Below, piece by piece: positions 28,648 through 41,290 of a stretch of DNA of 64,000 nucleotides (positions within the stretch are counted from its first letter, which is position 1; each line of letters starts with the position of its first letter). The notes beneath the pieces are model-generated. The model searched no databases. It was given only the letters and a program-made list of their open reading frames with translations, and was not told where the DNA came from. This DNA is from Dryocosmus kuriphilus. Its lineage: Eukaryota; Arthropoda; Insecta; Hymenoptera; Cynipidae. The DNA is taken from positions 83,393,786 through 83,457,785 of the forward strand of contig CM076196.1 of assembly GCA_038277395.1 (NCBI GenBank). Reading direction: 5' to 3'. Made by a program: the position numbers and the translations under genes.

Positions 28648-30927
28648 ACACACAATATGGAGATTGGAAAAATAAACAGTCGTTCCTTGCACTGATAATA
28701 TCCCGCTTTCAGAAACATTACCAATGTGTACTTCTCGGTTTAACTAGAAATACACTGCATCGCTCAAAGCGATTGAATAATAAGAATATGGTGGGAAAAT
28801 GTAACAATATATATAAATCCTAAACAATAGTTGCATTATGTTTTATCCTTATGTAAATTTACACCTCCATTATAGAATTTATAAATATCGTAGGATTCAA
28901 TAATCATTTTTTTAAAAAAGAATAGTGTTCAAATCCTAGAGGAAACTAGTTGAAAAAAACTTCCATAAGAATTTGAGTTGTAGTAAATGCGATTGAGAAT
29001 TAATAGATATCTTCCTTAATTAAAAAATAAATGACTTATTTTCACGATATACATTCTTTTGATTTACACAGAAAGGAAAGAAAAGTTGTAATTTTTGTTG
29101 CGGATAATTTTCAAATGGGGAGAGTTGAATTGTTTCGCTTCGAAACAAAAAGAAGATACAATAAATTTGGGTAAAAGTAGACCTTTTTTCTGTGTTTAAG
29201 CCGAAATTTATGTAGATTTCATTTCGATTCCCCCCCCCCCCCCCAAAAATTCTTTCTTTTCGCTTCCCTGTCTGGGTTCTTGCGGCCTTGACTCATCCCC
29301 ATTATTAAAGTCCCGCAAAGTTCGTTCTGACATACCTGCATATATATGTGTACTGTATGAGAGGTTAATGACTGAATGAGATAACTGGGAGCACAGGAAA
29401 GATCTGCTACCACTCAAATCTTTTTGGGATGCTGAACTGACGCAAGTCAAAAAAAGAAAAAAAAATACGAAAGGGAAGCAGTAAAAGGCCGGGCAAAAGA
29501 AAGACGAAAGATTTGCTATAAGGAGGGTCAACTCAGGATCATTTCAGAATGAATCTTGCATGTTACCGCGTGAGGTTGTCCTGCTGATTCAGTCTTCCCT
29601 GCATATTCAACGAATTTCACTTGGCCAGTTTTTATTTTCTATAGAGACAGTTCTTATTCATATACCCAGCTGTTTTATAGAGACGTGAAACTTATCAAGA
29701 ACTTCCAAGAACCTTCCCAGATTCATTTCAGGATCCTTCGTCTCGTCCTTTTGTTTATGAACAGGTTTCTTCATTCCCTGGTTAAAATTCTTCTTGAAAC
29801 TGCAAAAATCCCATAAATTGCAAAATAACCAAACAAGTTCCACAAGTTTGCTCGAGGATTTAATAAGAAGTCTAAATTTGGTGAATTGGTCCTAATTAGG
29901 TAATGGACTAGAGTTTAGGAGCCAGATGTTTGACGAGAAAAATGATAGTCCTGAAGTTTCTTTTATACTTTTTAATGCATTCTTGCTGAATTAATCATTT
30001 GTTTTTTTGCAAGCTTTTTAGAATTTACTGCAAGAAAACTGTAAATGATATCTATATTTATATAAATAAATGGGATGGCAACGTAAAAGTGAACTTAAAA
30101 TCGAAATGTTATCAGTTTCCTGATAATTTCGAAAAGAGTTATTGATACTATGAATGAAGTTAGTTATGAATGGAGTTAAACAGTAATTGCAGTATTTTTA
30201 AACACATGTAAAAATAATGATAGCGCTTCCAGACAGTTATGATAACTTTTCTATGATGCTTAGTGTAAGGTACTTTCATATAATAATAGTGATCACATAC
30301 ACTTAATACCTACAGATTAAGCAATTTGTAATTGTATCGCTGCTCGTTTAATATAATTACCGTAATATATCTTTCAAAGAAACTTAATAACTAAATTGAA
30401 TGGCGAAAGAAGATTTCAGTGAAAATTACTGAAGAAGAATTCATTAATTGTATAGTAATTTATCCAATATTTCATTTTCAAGTTTTATAGTAGATAGGTT
30501 CATAGCTATGAGCTACATAAATAAATGGGACAAAAATTAGTATTGAATCAAGAAAACATCGACACGCATCCGAACGCTGCAATATTTTTATGATTGTCCA
30601 TATTTGTAACAATATTTTCGTGATACAGTGTTAATTCTTTTTTCGTGTATCAAACATTGAATATCTGTTGCAATAATTGTGACAATAATTAAGACGAGTG
30701 AAAATACTGAAATTAATCAAATCATTTGAGTTGAACAAAAGAAATGTGGGTTGGCATTCGAAAGAAGTAAAGAAAATTGAAATCGGTTAATGTTCCGTTT
30801 TTGAAATCGAAAATTTAAGAAATATCCCTATGGGCTAAAATATATTATAGCGAATTTTTTTGTAAATTAAGCTTCTGTGGCAAATAACTATAAAAAATTA
30901 AAAATAACAAAAATTGGTCATAAGTTA
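28648..30927. other. AT-rich non-coding stretch
   Basis: No gene supported. Contains a poly-C run (29230-29244, CCCCCCCCCCCCCC). Short frames at 29208-29531 and 29658-29843 have no recognisable features. Confidence 0.45.
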
Positions 30928-30935
30928 CAGTTTTT
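30928..30935. repeat. MITE-2 left target duplication (CAGTTTTT)
   Basis: Matches CAGTTCTT at 31185-31192 in 7 of 8 bases. Confidence 0.7.
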
Positions 30936-31184
30936 CGAGGGGCTTTGCACTGAGATTCTATACGACGCGACGGCGAGACGACGCAATCCCTCTTACCGTC
31001 TTTTGTGAATCTCTCACCGGCTTTGTGAATCTCTCACCATCTTTCGTGCCGTCTGTGGCAATCTATGGTCGTCAATCTATGGAATCTTTCACCGTCTTTG
31101 TACCATCTCTCGGCATGGCAGTCCGTGCAGTTCCTACCATCTCTTGCAATGTCAATAACCAATTTCTCAGTGCACAGCCCCTCG
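30936..31184 (+). mobile_element. MITE, CGAGGGGC family, copy 2
   Basis: Starts CGAGGGGCTTTGCACTGAGA and ends TCTCAGTGCACAGCCCCTCG: the same inverted tips as copy 1 at 28218. The interior contains repeated TTTGTGAATCTCTCACC / ATCTTTCACCGTCTTTG strings, an internal short tandem. The overlapping open frame (30914-31228) is an accident of this composition. Confidence 0.8.
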
Positions 31185-31192
31185 CAGTTCTT

Positions 31193-33074
31193 TTAAACAT
31201 GTGCAAAAATCATGTCGGATTTTTTTAGTACGAATAACGGGACCTCGAAATGGAGATTATTTTTACCAAAATTTCATTACGAATAACCGAGTTTTTTCGG
31301 TACGAGTAGCCAATGCCGCCTAAAATTGAAACCTTTTTCATTGAATAATGTTTTCAGGTTAACATGATCGTTTTAAGTTAAATAATAGCGCAGAATAGAA
31401 ATTCTTTAAAAATTAGGATTCCTGCTAGAGCAAAAAATAATAAGCACTTTTTTGGGGTAAAATTTGTTTGCGTGAACGTTCTAATAACTGCTGAAACCCT
31501 GCACTCTGTCAGACCGGTGCGTATATTGTCAATTAACAATAAAGTGAAAACTGAAAAGATTTTTTAACACGGTTGCCGGGATTGTGGTTTCCGGTTAAAA
31601 TATAGGTAAAAAGTGCAAGAGCCTTTTTTGTAGAGCATCAAAAAGGTTTTAAAATGACCTCTATTCGAACCTTTTGCGCCGAATAGTTTAGGGGTTATTA
31701 ATTTGTTAATTATGGGTAGTGTGTTTTCAGAGAAGCCTGCGCTTTAATGAATTTTCATTGTCATAAAAAATATTCCTTTCGTGTTTTTCTTGTTAGGTCC
31801 TTTAAGTAGAAGGTTAGAAGTATTCGAAATCATTTTTTCTGGAAGTCGAAATTCAAAAATGACAGAGTATGTGGGGCCAATCTTTATACAACAAAATTTT
31901 GTTCACTTACTGCATCACCTAGTCTAGGAACCGGAGGTAATTGTTTTTCAAGGAAAACTTCCTTTTAGAGTTTAACAAAATTTTGTGACAAGACGCGATT
32001 GTGACTTGTCGCAGATGTAACTTTCCGCCGGTGAGTTGCCACATGTGACGTAATTATTGAGTCCAAAAACCGAATAGAATATATTTATCGATTACAATTT
32101 TTTTTTCTCTAGGATGCCAAATCATAACTTTTTTTGCTCCGCTCAAATGTTTGGATTAATTTCAGAATTTTCACTCCGCCGTAATGCGTCTAAAGAGAAA
32201 AATTTCTGTTTGAAAATCTGAGTCGATTTTACAGGATATATCCCTGGGGTTATTTCGTGACTAGACGCTATGCAAGCAGGACATAAATTAAAAATAAAAT
32301 TCTTTGGGGTGCAGTAGTTAAGAAATAAGCCATCCTTATGTTTGAGCTAAATTATGAATTATGACAGTAGCCTTGTGTAAAGAAAAAACTACAGCATGAC
32401 GTGAAGAATGCCGGCAATTGAAAGTAGTTGAATATAACTTAATTTCAATAAGCACTTGCGTAATGAATGAAATCTGAATGCATTTTATTTTGAAAAAATT
32501 GATGTAAATTTATCATTTCAGATTTCTGCAAAGATTTGATTAGAAAATTCATTTTCAATCTTCTAAGCATTAACAAATTTGAAGGATTGCAGGTATCTTA
32601 AGTATTCTTGTATTTTTGATTGACTCTTTTACATTTTGGCCTTAATGTTGAGAAATTCAGTTCTTTTTATTATTAAAAACTTTTATGCATACATATTATA
32701 CAATACTATGAAAGGTAAATAAACTGATGCGAATAACAAAAGACTTTCTGCGTTTTCATAATTCATTTCCTAAGAATTTATTCCCTCAAGAAAACAATAA
32801 TAATTTTAACAAAAACTCCTGGAAAAAATTCTCGAAAACACAAACATGCATGCAGAATGAACAGACTTGGCAGTAATCAGAGAGAGAGAGAGGTGCATCA
32901 GCACTTTTGTCCTTTTCCCCTGATAACCAGAAAAGCGATGGGTCAAAACGCCCCCCTCCTATTCATGAGCAGTGACGGATTACAAACCCCCTTTTCCCTT
33001 CCTGTTTTCATATATAATTTATTTATTTCTGAGGATTTTTCTTCTTTATTTGATTTCTCTTAGTTCATTATCTT
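31193..33074. other. AT-rich non-coding stretch
   Basis: No gene supported. A short (GA)n lies at about 32880-32891. Confidence 0.45.
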
Positions 33075-33780
33075 TTCTTATTCTTGACAATTCCTATGGT
33101 TCTTTCCCCGTTTTTTTCCTTTTTTATCTTTGAAACTTATTTATATTTTCTCTATATTCTTTTCCTCATTCTCCTTTTCTCTATACATTTTGTTCTTTTT
33201 CTTTCATCTGTTCTGCTCTTCCTTCGTTTCTTCCTCTTCTTATCCTTTGTATATGCCTTGCTTTCTTTATCAATTTTTAAAAAATATTCTTCCTTTCTTA
33301 TTTCTCCTTTCCATACCTGTAGCTTCAGTTTCTTCTTACTCCTTTAATCATTATTTTTTCTCTTTTTCCCTTCCTCTCTTCCTTTCTCTTTCACTTCATT
33401 TCGTACATTTTCCCTCTTCTATCACTGTTATTTCCTCTTTATCTTTCAAGTTTCCTTTCCACCTCTTCTTTTCTTATTCTTACTTTTTGCATTTCATCTT
33501 AATTAACTTTCTCTCCTCCATTTTCCAGTATTTCTTTACCCCTTCCTAACTGTAGCTTTTTCCCTCTATAACTTCTGAACCTCAATTTTTTTCTTCCTTC
33601 ATTATCCTTCTTTCTGACCATTCTTCTTTTCTCCCTTCTATACCTCCCTTGGTTATTTTAGCACTCCTTCCGTCGAACATTTTCCCCCTATTTTTTGTTC
33701 CCTCCTGTCATTCTTCCTTCTTCTACTGTCCCGTCTTTTACTTCCCCATTTCTCGATTCTTCACGAATTTTCCAGAATCT
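33075..33780. repeat. Pyrimidine-rich tract
   Basis: About 700 bases that are overwhelmingly T and C (TTTCTTCC-like), causing false Phe/Ser/Leu frames. A second such block lies at about 34060-34270. Confidence 0.6.
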
Positions 33781-33784
33781 TCTC

Positions 33785-34365
33785 TACTGGGCCACGTCAA
33801 TCAAATTCACATGGGACGGCCCTGACTTGGAGAGGTTGCGTGCATGGCTGGTACAATCCTGGTGGGGGAAAACGTGTCGCGAAGGCGAGATCGCTGTCCG
33901 CTCCTTCGTTCGTTCACTTGTTCGCTCTCGTCCGGCTCGTACCTCCGCTCGTGCCTTTCTTCTCTAGTTTCTTCTTTCGTGCTTAACGAGAAGGAAGAAT
34001 CTCCGGTTGAAGATAGGAAGAACCTCGCCGAGTGTGATCAGTGCGCGAGACGGACTCGATCCTTACTTTTCTGCCTTTTCATCTTTCTTCCCAAATTTAT
34101 TGTTCGCCGGTTCTCTAATACTACTCTTCCTTTTTTTATTTCATCAGTCTTCTTCTGTTTTTCCGTTCCTTACCTCCTCACTTCTTTCTTTCCTTCTTTC
34201 CCAATTTCCCATTTTTTCCTTTCTTTTTTCTCTCTTCTTTTCCCCACATTTCTTCCCCAAATTCTAACTTCTTCTACCACTCCCACGTTCGCCAACATTG
34301 TGAAGGTGCAGCTCGTGTAGCTTCTGTAATCCGCGTTCTCCATTCACTCATTTCAGTCATCAAAG
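33785..34365 (+). promoter_or_regulatory. CpG-richer segment with candidate 5' exon ending in a strong splice donor
   Basis: G+C rises around 33790-34050 with several CpGs (CGTTCGTTCACTTGTTCGCT, CGTCCGGCTCGTACC). Further right, a TTCAGTC sequence at about 34352 (arthropod initiator-like) is followed by CAAAG|GTAAGTCAG, a consensus donor at 34366. This could be a non-coding first exon of a host gene that continues beyond what I can read. There is no exon downstream that I can join to it. Confidence 0.3.
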
Positions 34366-34370
34366 GTAAG

Positions 34371-35182
34371 TCAGTTCTTCCCCACTTCGCATAATTATCT
34401 CCTTATCCTCTGAACTGAGTGAAAAGAATTCAGTATGATCCCGCAACTCTTTGAAAATTTTTCGGTAGTTATCTTCGCCCAACAACCAATGAATAGACAA
34501 AGTGTCAGTCAATGACCGTAACAACTTCTTTTGAACATAATTTCAAAGCAGCACGTTGAAGTCGATGTAATTGTTGCTCTTGGCTATGCATACATATTTT
34601 CGAATTAAAAAGTCGTCAACGTGTCACTTCGTTTCTGGTGATTGAATAAGAAAAACGTGGTTCGTCAATGCCAACAGTACGATATCTCCGTACGCACACA
34701 GTAAACATCTCCTCTCCCCCTACCCTTTGGTACACTATTTGCATTAGGCAATCTGGCAATGTGTGGGCTTCTTTTCTCCTCTCAGTTTCTTTTCTTCTTT
34801 TCGTTTTGTCTCTTTTTTTTTTTTTTTTTTTTTTTTTTTGAGTTCTTTGATGTCTTCCGGATTACGAAACCATTCATCGAGCACACAGATCCGTACGCTA
34901 AATTTAAATAATGACAGCTGGGCGACAATGAGACATTGTTCGTTACTAACGAGATGGGGATTAGGTCCTGACATTATTGTAATTCATTCTCAAACAGTAG
35001 AGCTACTTTCATTGGATAAACTTACTTATTTAAAGGTTTTTATGGTTTTGTTGGAACATAAATTATGGGTAAAACAATTAATTAATATTACAGTACAAAA
35101 TAAAATCATATAAGAATGCATTTGTTTGATTCTACATTATTTTAAAACCACCCATTAATTATTATGCTGGTACCAGTATACA
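34371..35182. other. Non-coding spacer with poly-T (34813-34839)
   Basis: No gene. A 27-base T homopolymer produces the false frames on both strands. Confidence 0.45.
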
Positions 35183-35184
35183 TA

Positions 35185-36739
35185 CACTGAGAAGAAAACT
35201 TATTTGAATCAAATAAAATTTCTTTGATTCAAAGAAATGGTATACTTGAATATGGTTGAAGAAATATTTCTTCAGAACAAAGAAATATGTTGTTTCTATC
35301 CAAGGAACAAAATGATTAAGTCAAAGGAATGTTTATTTGAACCTGTGAAATATTCATTGAGCGAAATATATTGATTATTGACTGTAAGAAATAAGTATTT
35401 GATATGTTTGGTGAGTTCTTTAATGTAAAGAAGTATGTGGTGCGTTCAAGTAGACAATTATTAAATACAAATAATTATGATTCGGTTTGACTAAAAGTGA
35501 GAAAAAGTTCTCTTTTTACTTGAAGTTAAAAGAAATATTTATTTATAACAAAGAAATGCTTTTTGTCGGAAGTAAATATTTATGTGGTTCTAAAATGCGG
35601 CATACTATTCATAATAAATACGTAACACAGTTGATAGAATATTAATTGATTCAAAGAACAATGCACTTAACTCAAAGAAAAGCGAGATTTTGTTAAATAA
35701 CAAAATAACATATCAATGAACGTAGCTTAAAGTCAAACAAATAATTTATGGACTTAAAAAATTCATCAATTGTTTAAAAAATTTGAATAATTAAAGTACA
35801 AGCATTAAAATGTCCCATTTGTTGAAATAATATTTTATTTAGTTATAATTAATATAATTTATAATAATTATTTTTTTATTTGAACCGTTCGAACGGAAAA
35901 ACAAGAAAAATTTCAAGCACAGCCAGTGGTGAGAAGTAGAAGAATACAAAAGTAGTATCAGGAAAATCGATCACCACATCTTTTCATTATAACAATAGTG
36001 AAAATTATTCACTGACTTATAGACTTGAAAATCAGTTTCTGTTGTGAGACCATATGCCCTGCGCACCTGGCGATATTGGTCCTGAACTACTCGGTACAAA
36101 TTATAAATTTAATAAAAATATTTTTTTCAAATGAATCGTGTACGAAGTTTCTTCAAGAAGGTATTTTTTTTATTTGAAGTAAATGCTTACTGGGTGTGAA
36201 TCATTTCATTTTATTTATCTAGATAAATATTTTTTTCAACTACAAAAAAATTATTATTTAAGTGAACAATTTACTTCATTCAATTGAAGAAATATTCTAT
36301 TGGAATAATCGAACGAAAATCTAATATTAAATAAATATCTCTTGAACTTAATTAATATCCCTTTCAGTTAATTAAGTCTGCCTTTGATTCAAAGAACCAT
36401 AATATTTGCTTCACGCATTTATGAAATTTTAAATTCAAATAACATATTTCTCAATTCAAAAATTGGAAATCATTGAACCAAAGAAATATTTCTTTGGGTG
36501 CGAAAATTAGATTCAAAGAAATCAATTCCTTGAGTTAAATATTTCGCATATTTGCAAGCTAAGAAATATTTCTTTGTATCAAAGAAATGGAGCCCAAAGA
36601 AAAAATTTCTGTGAATTAAAGTACGAGTTTGTTGCCTTTAAACAATATTCAGTAAAATCTAGTATACAGCATCATTGGCTGAAGGAAATGGAATCAAAGA
36701 AATGAATTTTTTTGAATCCAGAAAATTTTTGTCTCAATG
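35185..36739. mobile_element. Non-autonomous inverted-repeat element rich in CAAAGAAAT motifs
   Basis: The left end CACTGAGAAGAAAACTTATT and the right end (minus strand) CATTGAGACAAAAATTTTCT are similar inverted tips. Both are flanked by TA (35183-35184, 36740-36741), a mariner-type target. Inside, strings such as TTTCTTTGATTCAAAGAAAT, GAACAAAGAAATA, AAGAAATATTTCTTTG and ATCAAAGAAATG recur in both orientations over 1.5 kb. No coding frame. Confidence 0.6.
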
Positions 36740-36741
36740 TA

Positions 36742-39700
36742 GATGCTAATTTTCTCATAATATGTTATATTAATTTCTCTAATAATTATTATTCACAAGA
36801 TAATTATATTCTCGTAAAAATCGTTACATTTCATTAATGTTATAATCCTCCTACTATATGAAAAAATACACATTATCCAGTATGTACCACTCTCTCCTAC
36901 TGATTTGTGTTTTTCTTGTGCATAAAGAAATGCATGTAGACAATCACTAAACTCAGAATAAACAATCATTGATTCAATGAATTTGAACCTAAGGATAATA
37001 TCTCTCTGGGTCAGTCTCACTACGATTGAATAACAGATACATTATTTTGTATTCAATTACAGTGGGATTGATTCAATCACAAATCTTTCACGTGGAAACG
37101 AATTGTGTCAATTATATCTTTTTCTACATCATGTAAATGTAATTATCAAGTTGCAGAATATATATGGTGTGAATTTAATACAGATTTATATATTATGTAC
37201 CTGTAATCTCTATGGTGTGCATGTGAAACATTCCACCTAGATTGTAAGCCTTTACAATAAAATATGGCTCCCCATGCACTTGTAATCTAGATACAGTAGA
37301 GCACACCAATTTATTTCTCTTCATGTGACTTTGCAATACCCTCTGGAGTCTTAAATCCATAAAGATTTCCTGCCATGATTCCTAATTTATCGCCAGATAT
37401 CCTGCTACCAAGAAGAAATCTGACATTTCAAAAGTATAAGTCATAAAATACCCTTTTTATGGGTTCCTATTTTCTTATCTTGGCTGCACTTCTGAGAAAA
37501 GGAACATACTGTAGGGCCACTTCTTATTTTTTGACACGCATCATAAATTCGGATAATATGTTGCAGTCTGTTGAACCTCCTAAGTTTATTTGAAAGAATA
37601 AAATTTCGTTCTGGAGGAAATACTAAATTAATAAATTATTAATATTACTTTACTTCTGAAAGAATATTTATCATTATATATGAAAATTTTACAATTTTTG
37701 CAGCAATTTTAATGATGAGATGCTTTAAATACGATTTTTGGGTCTATAATGGTAGTATAAACGGAGCAATAAAGATAGATTTTGCAGTTACCCGCGTTTT
37801 GTTTTAGAGCGGTAGTTATATTCTCCTCTCCATACGATGATACTAATTTAAAACGCAAGTGCATCAACATTCCGCGCGAATGAAACCTGAATTCAAGAAA
37901 CTCAAGAGATTCTTCCGCCTACATCAAATATACGTATATTATTTATACTTTCGTTATCATTTTCATTACTTTAGATTATAAATTGTAATCGAATTTATAT
38001 AGGAAATCATGCTCGAATATAAAAAGTACCAATGGAATTCCAATAAGATAACCCATTAAAGTCCCAATAAAGTACCGGCTATGAGACAAATCAGTAGTAA
38101 AGTACCACTTTTTTAAAAATATTTTTAAAGTTCAAATATGTAGGGACAAAAGTAGAAAAGTTCCATTTTATTTATTTTTTGTTCACAAATTTTTCTACAA
38201 GTACTCAGAAGATTTATATTCGAAAAAATTTTTGCTGAAATACGACTAAAGTACCAGAAAAATTAAAAGTCCTGTTTTAGCAGGATTTTTTTAGATCTAA
38301 ATCCTATGTAAAATACCGTTTTGGCAATATTTTACTTTAAATATGTGCCAATATTAATATAAATTTGTCCTTGCCTTAGATGTTAATTTTGCCCTAAAAG
38401 AAGTATTGTTGATACTTACGACTTTTCAACAGGGAGTTACGTATGTCAAAATAAAAAGAAGGCAAATGATAAATTGAGAGGGATACCCGTTTAAAAGCAT
38501 ATAAATTTCGAATGGCAATGAATGAAAGAAAAATGTGACAGGAGATGTTAGTTCCTTCGAAATAAATATAAGAAGTTAATGAAAGTTGGTTGTGAGCCAG
38601 GATCACTGGAAAGCACGCCAGATGCATGAATTTTTTCGAACAATCGCAGTCTCTCTAAACTTGGTAGTTCTATATTTAGTTCCAATTGATATTGCGTCAA
38701 GCATTACCTCATTTGCATTTGACCAATACTTTTATCGCATTTCGGTCTCTTTCATTTCTAAAGTAATGTCACACCACCCCGGATGTCCGAATAATAAAGT
38801 TATGTAAATTCTATTATCTAATCACTTTAAAAGCAAAGCATAATACAGACATTGATAAAAATGTTCCCGGCATAACTTTCCTTTATGACATTAAATCATT
38901 ATCAACTCCTTTTTGCACAACTTTTTTAAATGCAGAATTTGAGAATTGGTGAAAGTGACTTTTAGTATGTACTTCATTACAAGAGTAATAGATTCCGATA
39001 TCATCTTGTATAAATATTTTGAATTTATCACACTGAATATTTCAGTATTCAATAACAGCTTTATTAGTCACCAACGTTTCTTTATTATTCTTCAGTGCAC
39101 ACAATCCATTATTGATTATTTTATGACTCTTTTAAATTCCATCTTTTATCGTCTTCGGAGTTGCTGAACAACCTGATGTGGACTCTTCATAAAACTAATA
39201 GAACATACGTCTAATAGAATTAAATCAGTTTTTACATTGAAATTTTGTAATAAGTGTTTATGATCATTTTACAATTTTTATTTCACTACAGAAAATTCCA
39301 TTAGGTCTTGATTATATTAACGGTTTTAAGAGGTACTACATTTCTTTTTAACACCTTTCGAGTCGTAATCATATAATATTTCAATAAATAAAAAATGTAT
39401 CCTCTTATCGAAGTGAGACTTTAAATCCAATAACAAGAAAATGAAAAAAGTCCAAAGACCAGTTTCTGCACACTGAATGCTCCTCGAGGCAATAAAGCCT
39501 GCATCCATCAATTAGAATCAAGAAGTTACAGCCTCCCTGATAAGTTGTCTACCACAAGGTGAAGAAATCTGTCTCTAATCCCTTTTGTAGTACCGATGTT
39601 ATCAATTTGAATTCAAATAACAAAAGCTCTCAGCAACATGGACCGCAAATTTTGATGCCTCGTAAATATTTAAATATCTTGACCCGAAGTGTTTCTAAGA

Positions 39701-40379
39701 ACTGACGTGCATGCCACAACGAGTGGGAACATCGCAGCATCCCTGCAACTGGGAAGACACATCTGCATAGCCGGTTATGGTGTAACAACCGTATAATTGA
39801 TCTTGAGACCTGCCATGTCCCAACCTTCATCCACGAGTTCATATGGTGATAGGGTGATATTCTTTGACAGTTTGGAGAGATAATCGTAGGCCCATAGTAT
39901 CCAGTTTTCCAATTCGATGACTGTTCGATGACCCCTAGGACCTACGTTTGGCGCCAATCGCACGATTTCTTTTCATTTCTTAACTCCACACGCCTGAGAG
40001 AATTACACTTTTATCTCCGGATATTGTGTTATTTATACACATATACAGCACTACATGATAATCTACTCCAATCTCACTACTGAATTCCTCTTCTCTTTTC
40101 TTAAAAGGCTGTATCGGACTCTCTTGCTATGTCTGGTTTGAAGCTTTCATCGAACACTTCAATCCTTTTATCAACACACGTGGTCTGCTGCTTTTTAAAA
40201 ATCCGTTTGTCGGTTGTATACTTCCTTCGACCTATTCGAGTAAGAAATTCCCTTTATTCATTCCAATCGAGAGAAAAAATGTTGGTGGTGTACAAAAATA
40301 GAAGAGAAGTTTCATAAGTGGTTTGAACTTCATTATAATTTGATTAGGTTCAAAGTTTGTTAAAATTATTATAATAATT
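36742..40379. other. AT-rich non-coding stretch
   Basis: No recognised gene or repeat, apart from the possible exon at 39775-40008 listed separately. GTAC-containing strings (AAGTACC) recur around 38020-38280. Confidence 0.45.
39775..40008 (-). pseudogene. Possible exon of an unrecognised protein
   Basis: The minus-strand frame from 39775 to about 39975 has balanced amino-acid composition unlike the surrounding AT-rich noise: EIVRLAPNVGPRGHRTVIEL, ENWILWAYDYLSKLSK, ITLSPYELVDEGWDMAGLKI. A plausible acceptor (GTAATTCTCTCAG) lies just upstream, ending at 40009, but the intervening frame holds a TGA. I do not recognise the protein. It may be a real exon with a different start or a decayed one. 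Confidence 0.35.
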
Positions 40380-41290
40380 CTATATCGATTTCTACTGAAA
40401 TATATCGACTTTTAATTAATTTTACTAAAAATTTGACCGAAGTCTGTTGACTAATAATGTGTTATATAGTGAATTGGACTGCATTTTATCATATAAATTT
40501 TTGGTGCATTCTATTGATTTTATACTACTGAAATTCAATTGATTTTTGTCTATTTCTACTAAATTAAATTGAATTTTACTGAACTCTATAATCAATTTTT
40601 GGTCCGAATTAAAAAGATTACTTAAAAATATTACGTCTTAAATTTAGAGATGAACTTAATCAGCAAGAATTTGTCGGAATTTAAGAAGGTCAGTATCTGA
40701 ATTTCAGAATGTAATCATACATTCTCTTACATTCAAATTAAATTTTCTTGAATCTGGATAATTTATTGCTTAATTTAGAGATTTATCTCTGAATTTCAGT
40801 TCATTTCTGAATTTCAGGTCTAACATATTTAACTATTCTTTTTTACTGTATGCTGTACTCTACGATGTCCTCTATTGGTTTTCTGTTACATTTTACTGAA
40901 TGCTGTGGGTTTCTGCTGAATTCTTTTGAACATTATTGATTTTTATCGGTTTTACTTAATTATTTTGAATGCTACTGAACTCTATCATCGACTTTTACTG
41001 CATTTTGTTGATTTTGTACTATATCATTTAGATATTTCTTATTATGGATATGTATTCCATTTGTCTGAATTCTATCGCTTTCCATTGAATTTTATTGAAT
41101 TTGATTGAATTATAGCGTGGATTTTCTCTGTACATCTTAGCTAAATTCTATAGATTTCTACTGAAATCTAATTAACTTTACTGAATTATATCGAATACTA
41201 CTGAATTTTATTAAATTATTGTGTTATCTCTGGATTTTATTGCATTCAATTGAATTTTATGAAATTTTATAGCGAATTCAAATAAACTCA
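40380..41290. repeat. Degenerate A/T satellite-like region
   Basis: Variants of ATTTTACTGAATTCTATCGA recur irregularly every ~20-30 bases (e.g. TTTCTACTGAAATATATCGA, TTTTACTGAACTCTA, ATTTTATTGAATTTGATTGA). All short frames here are by-products. Confidence 0.6.

Noticed and set aside
30914..31228. 104-residue plus-strand protein
   Set aside because: Spans the whole MITE including both inverted ends; composition artefact.
33084..34320. Phe/Ser/Leu-rich frames as membrane proteins
   Set aside because: Pure consequence of the T/C-rich tract; no start context and no codon structure.
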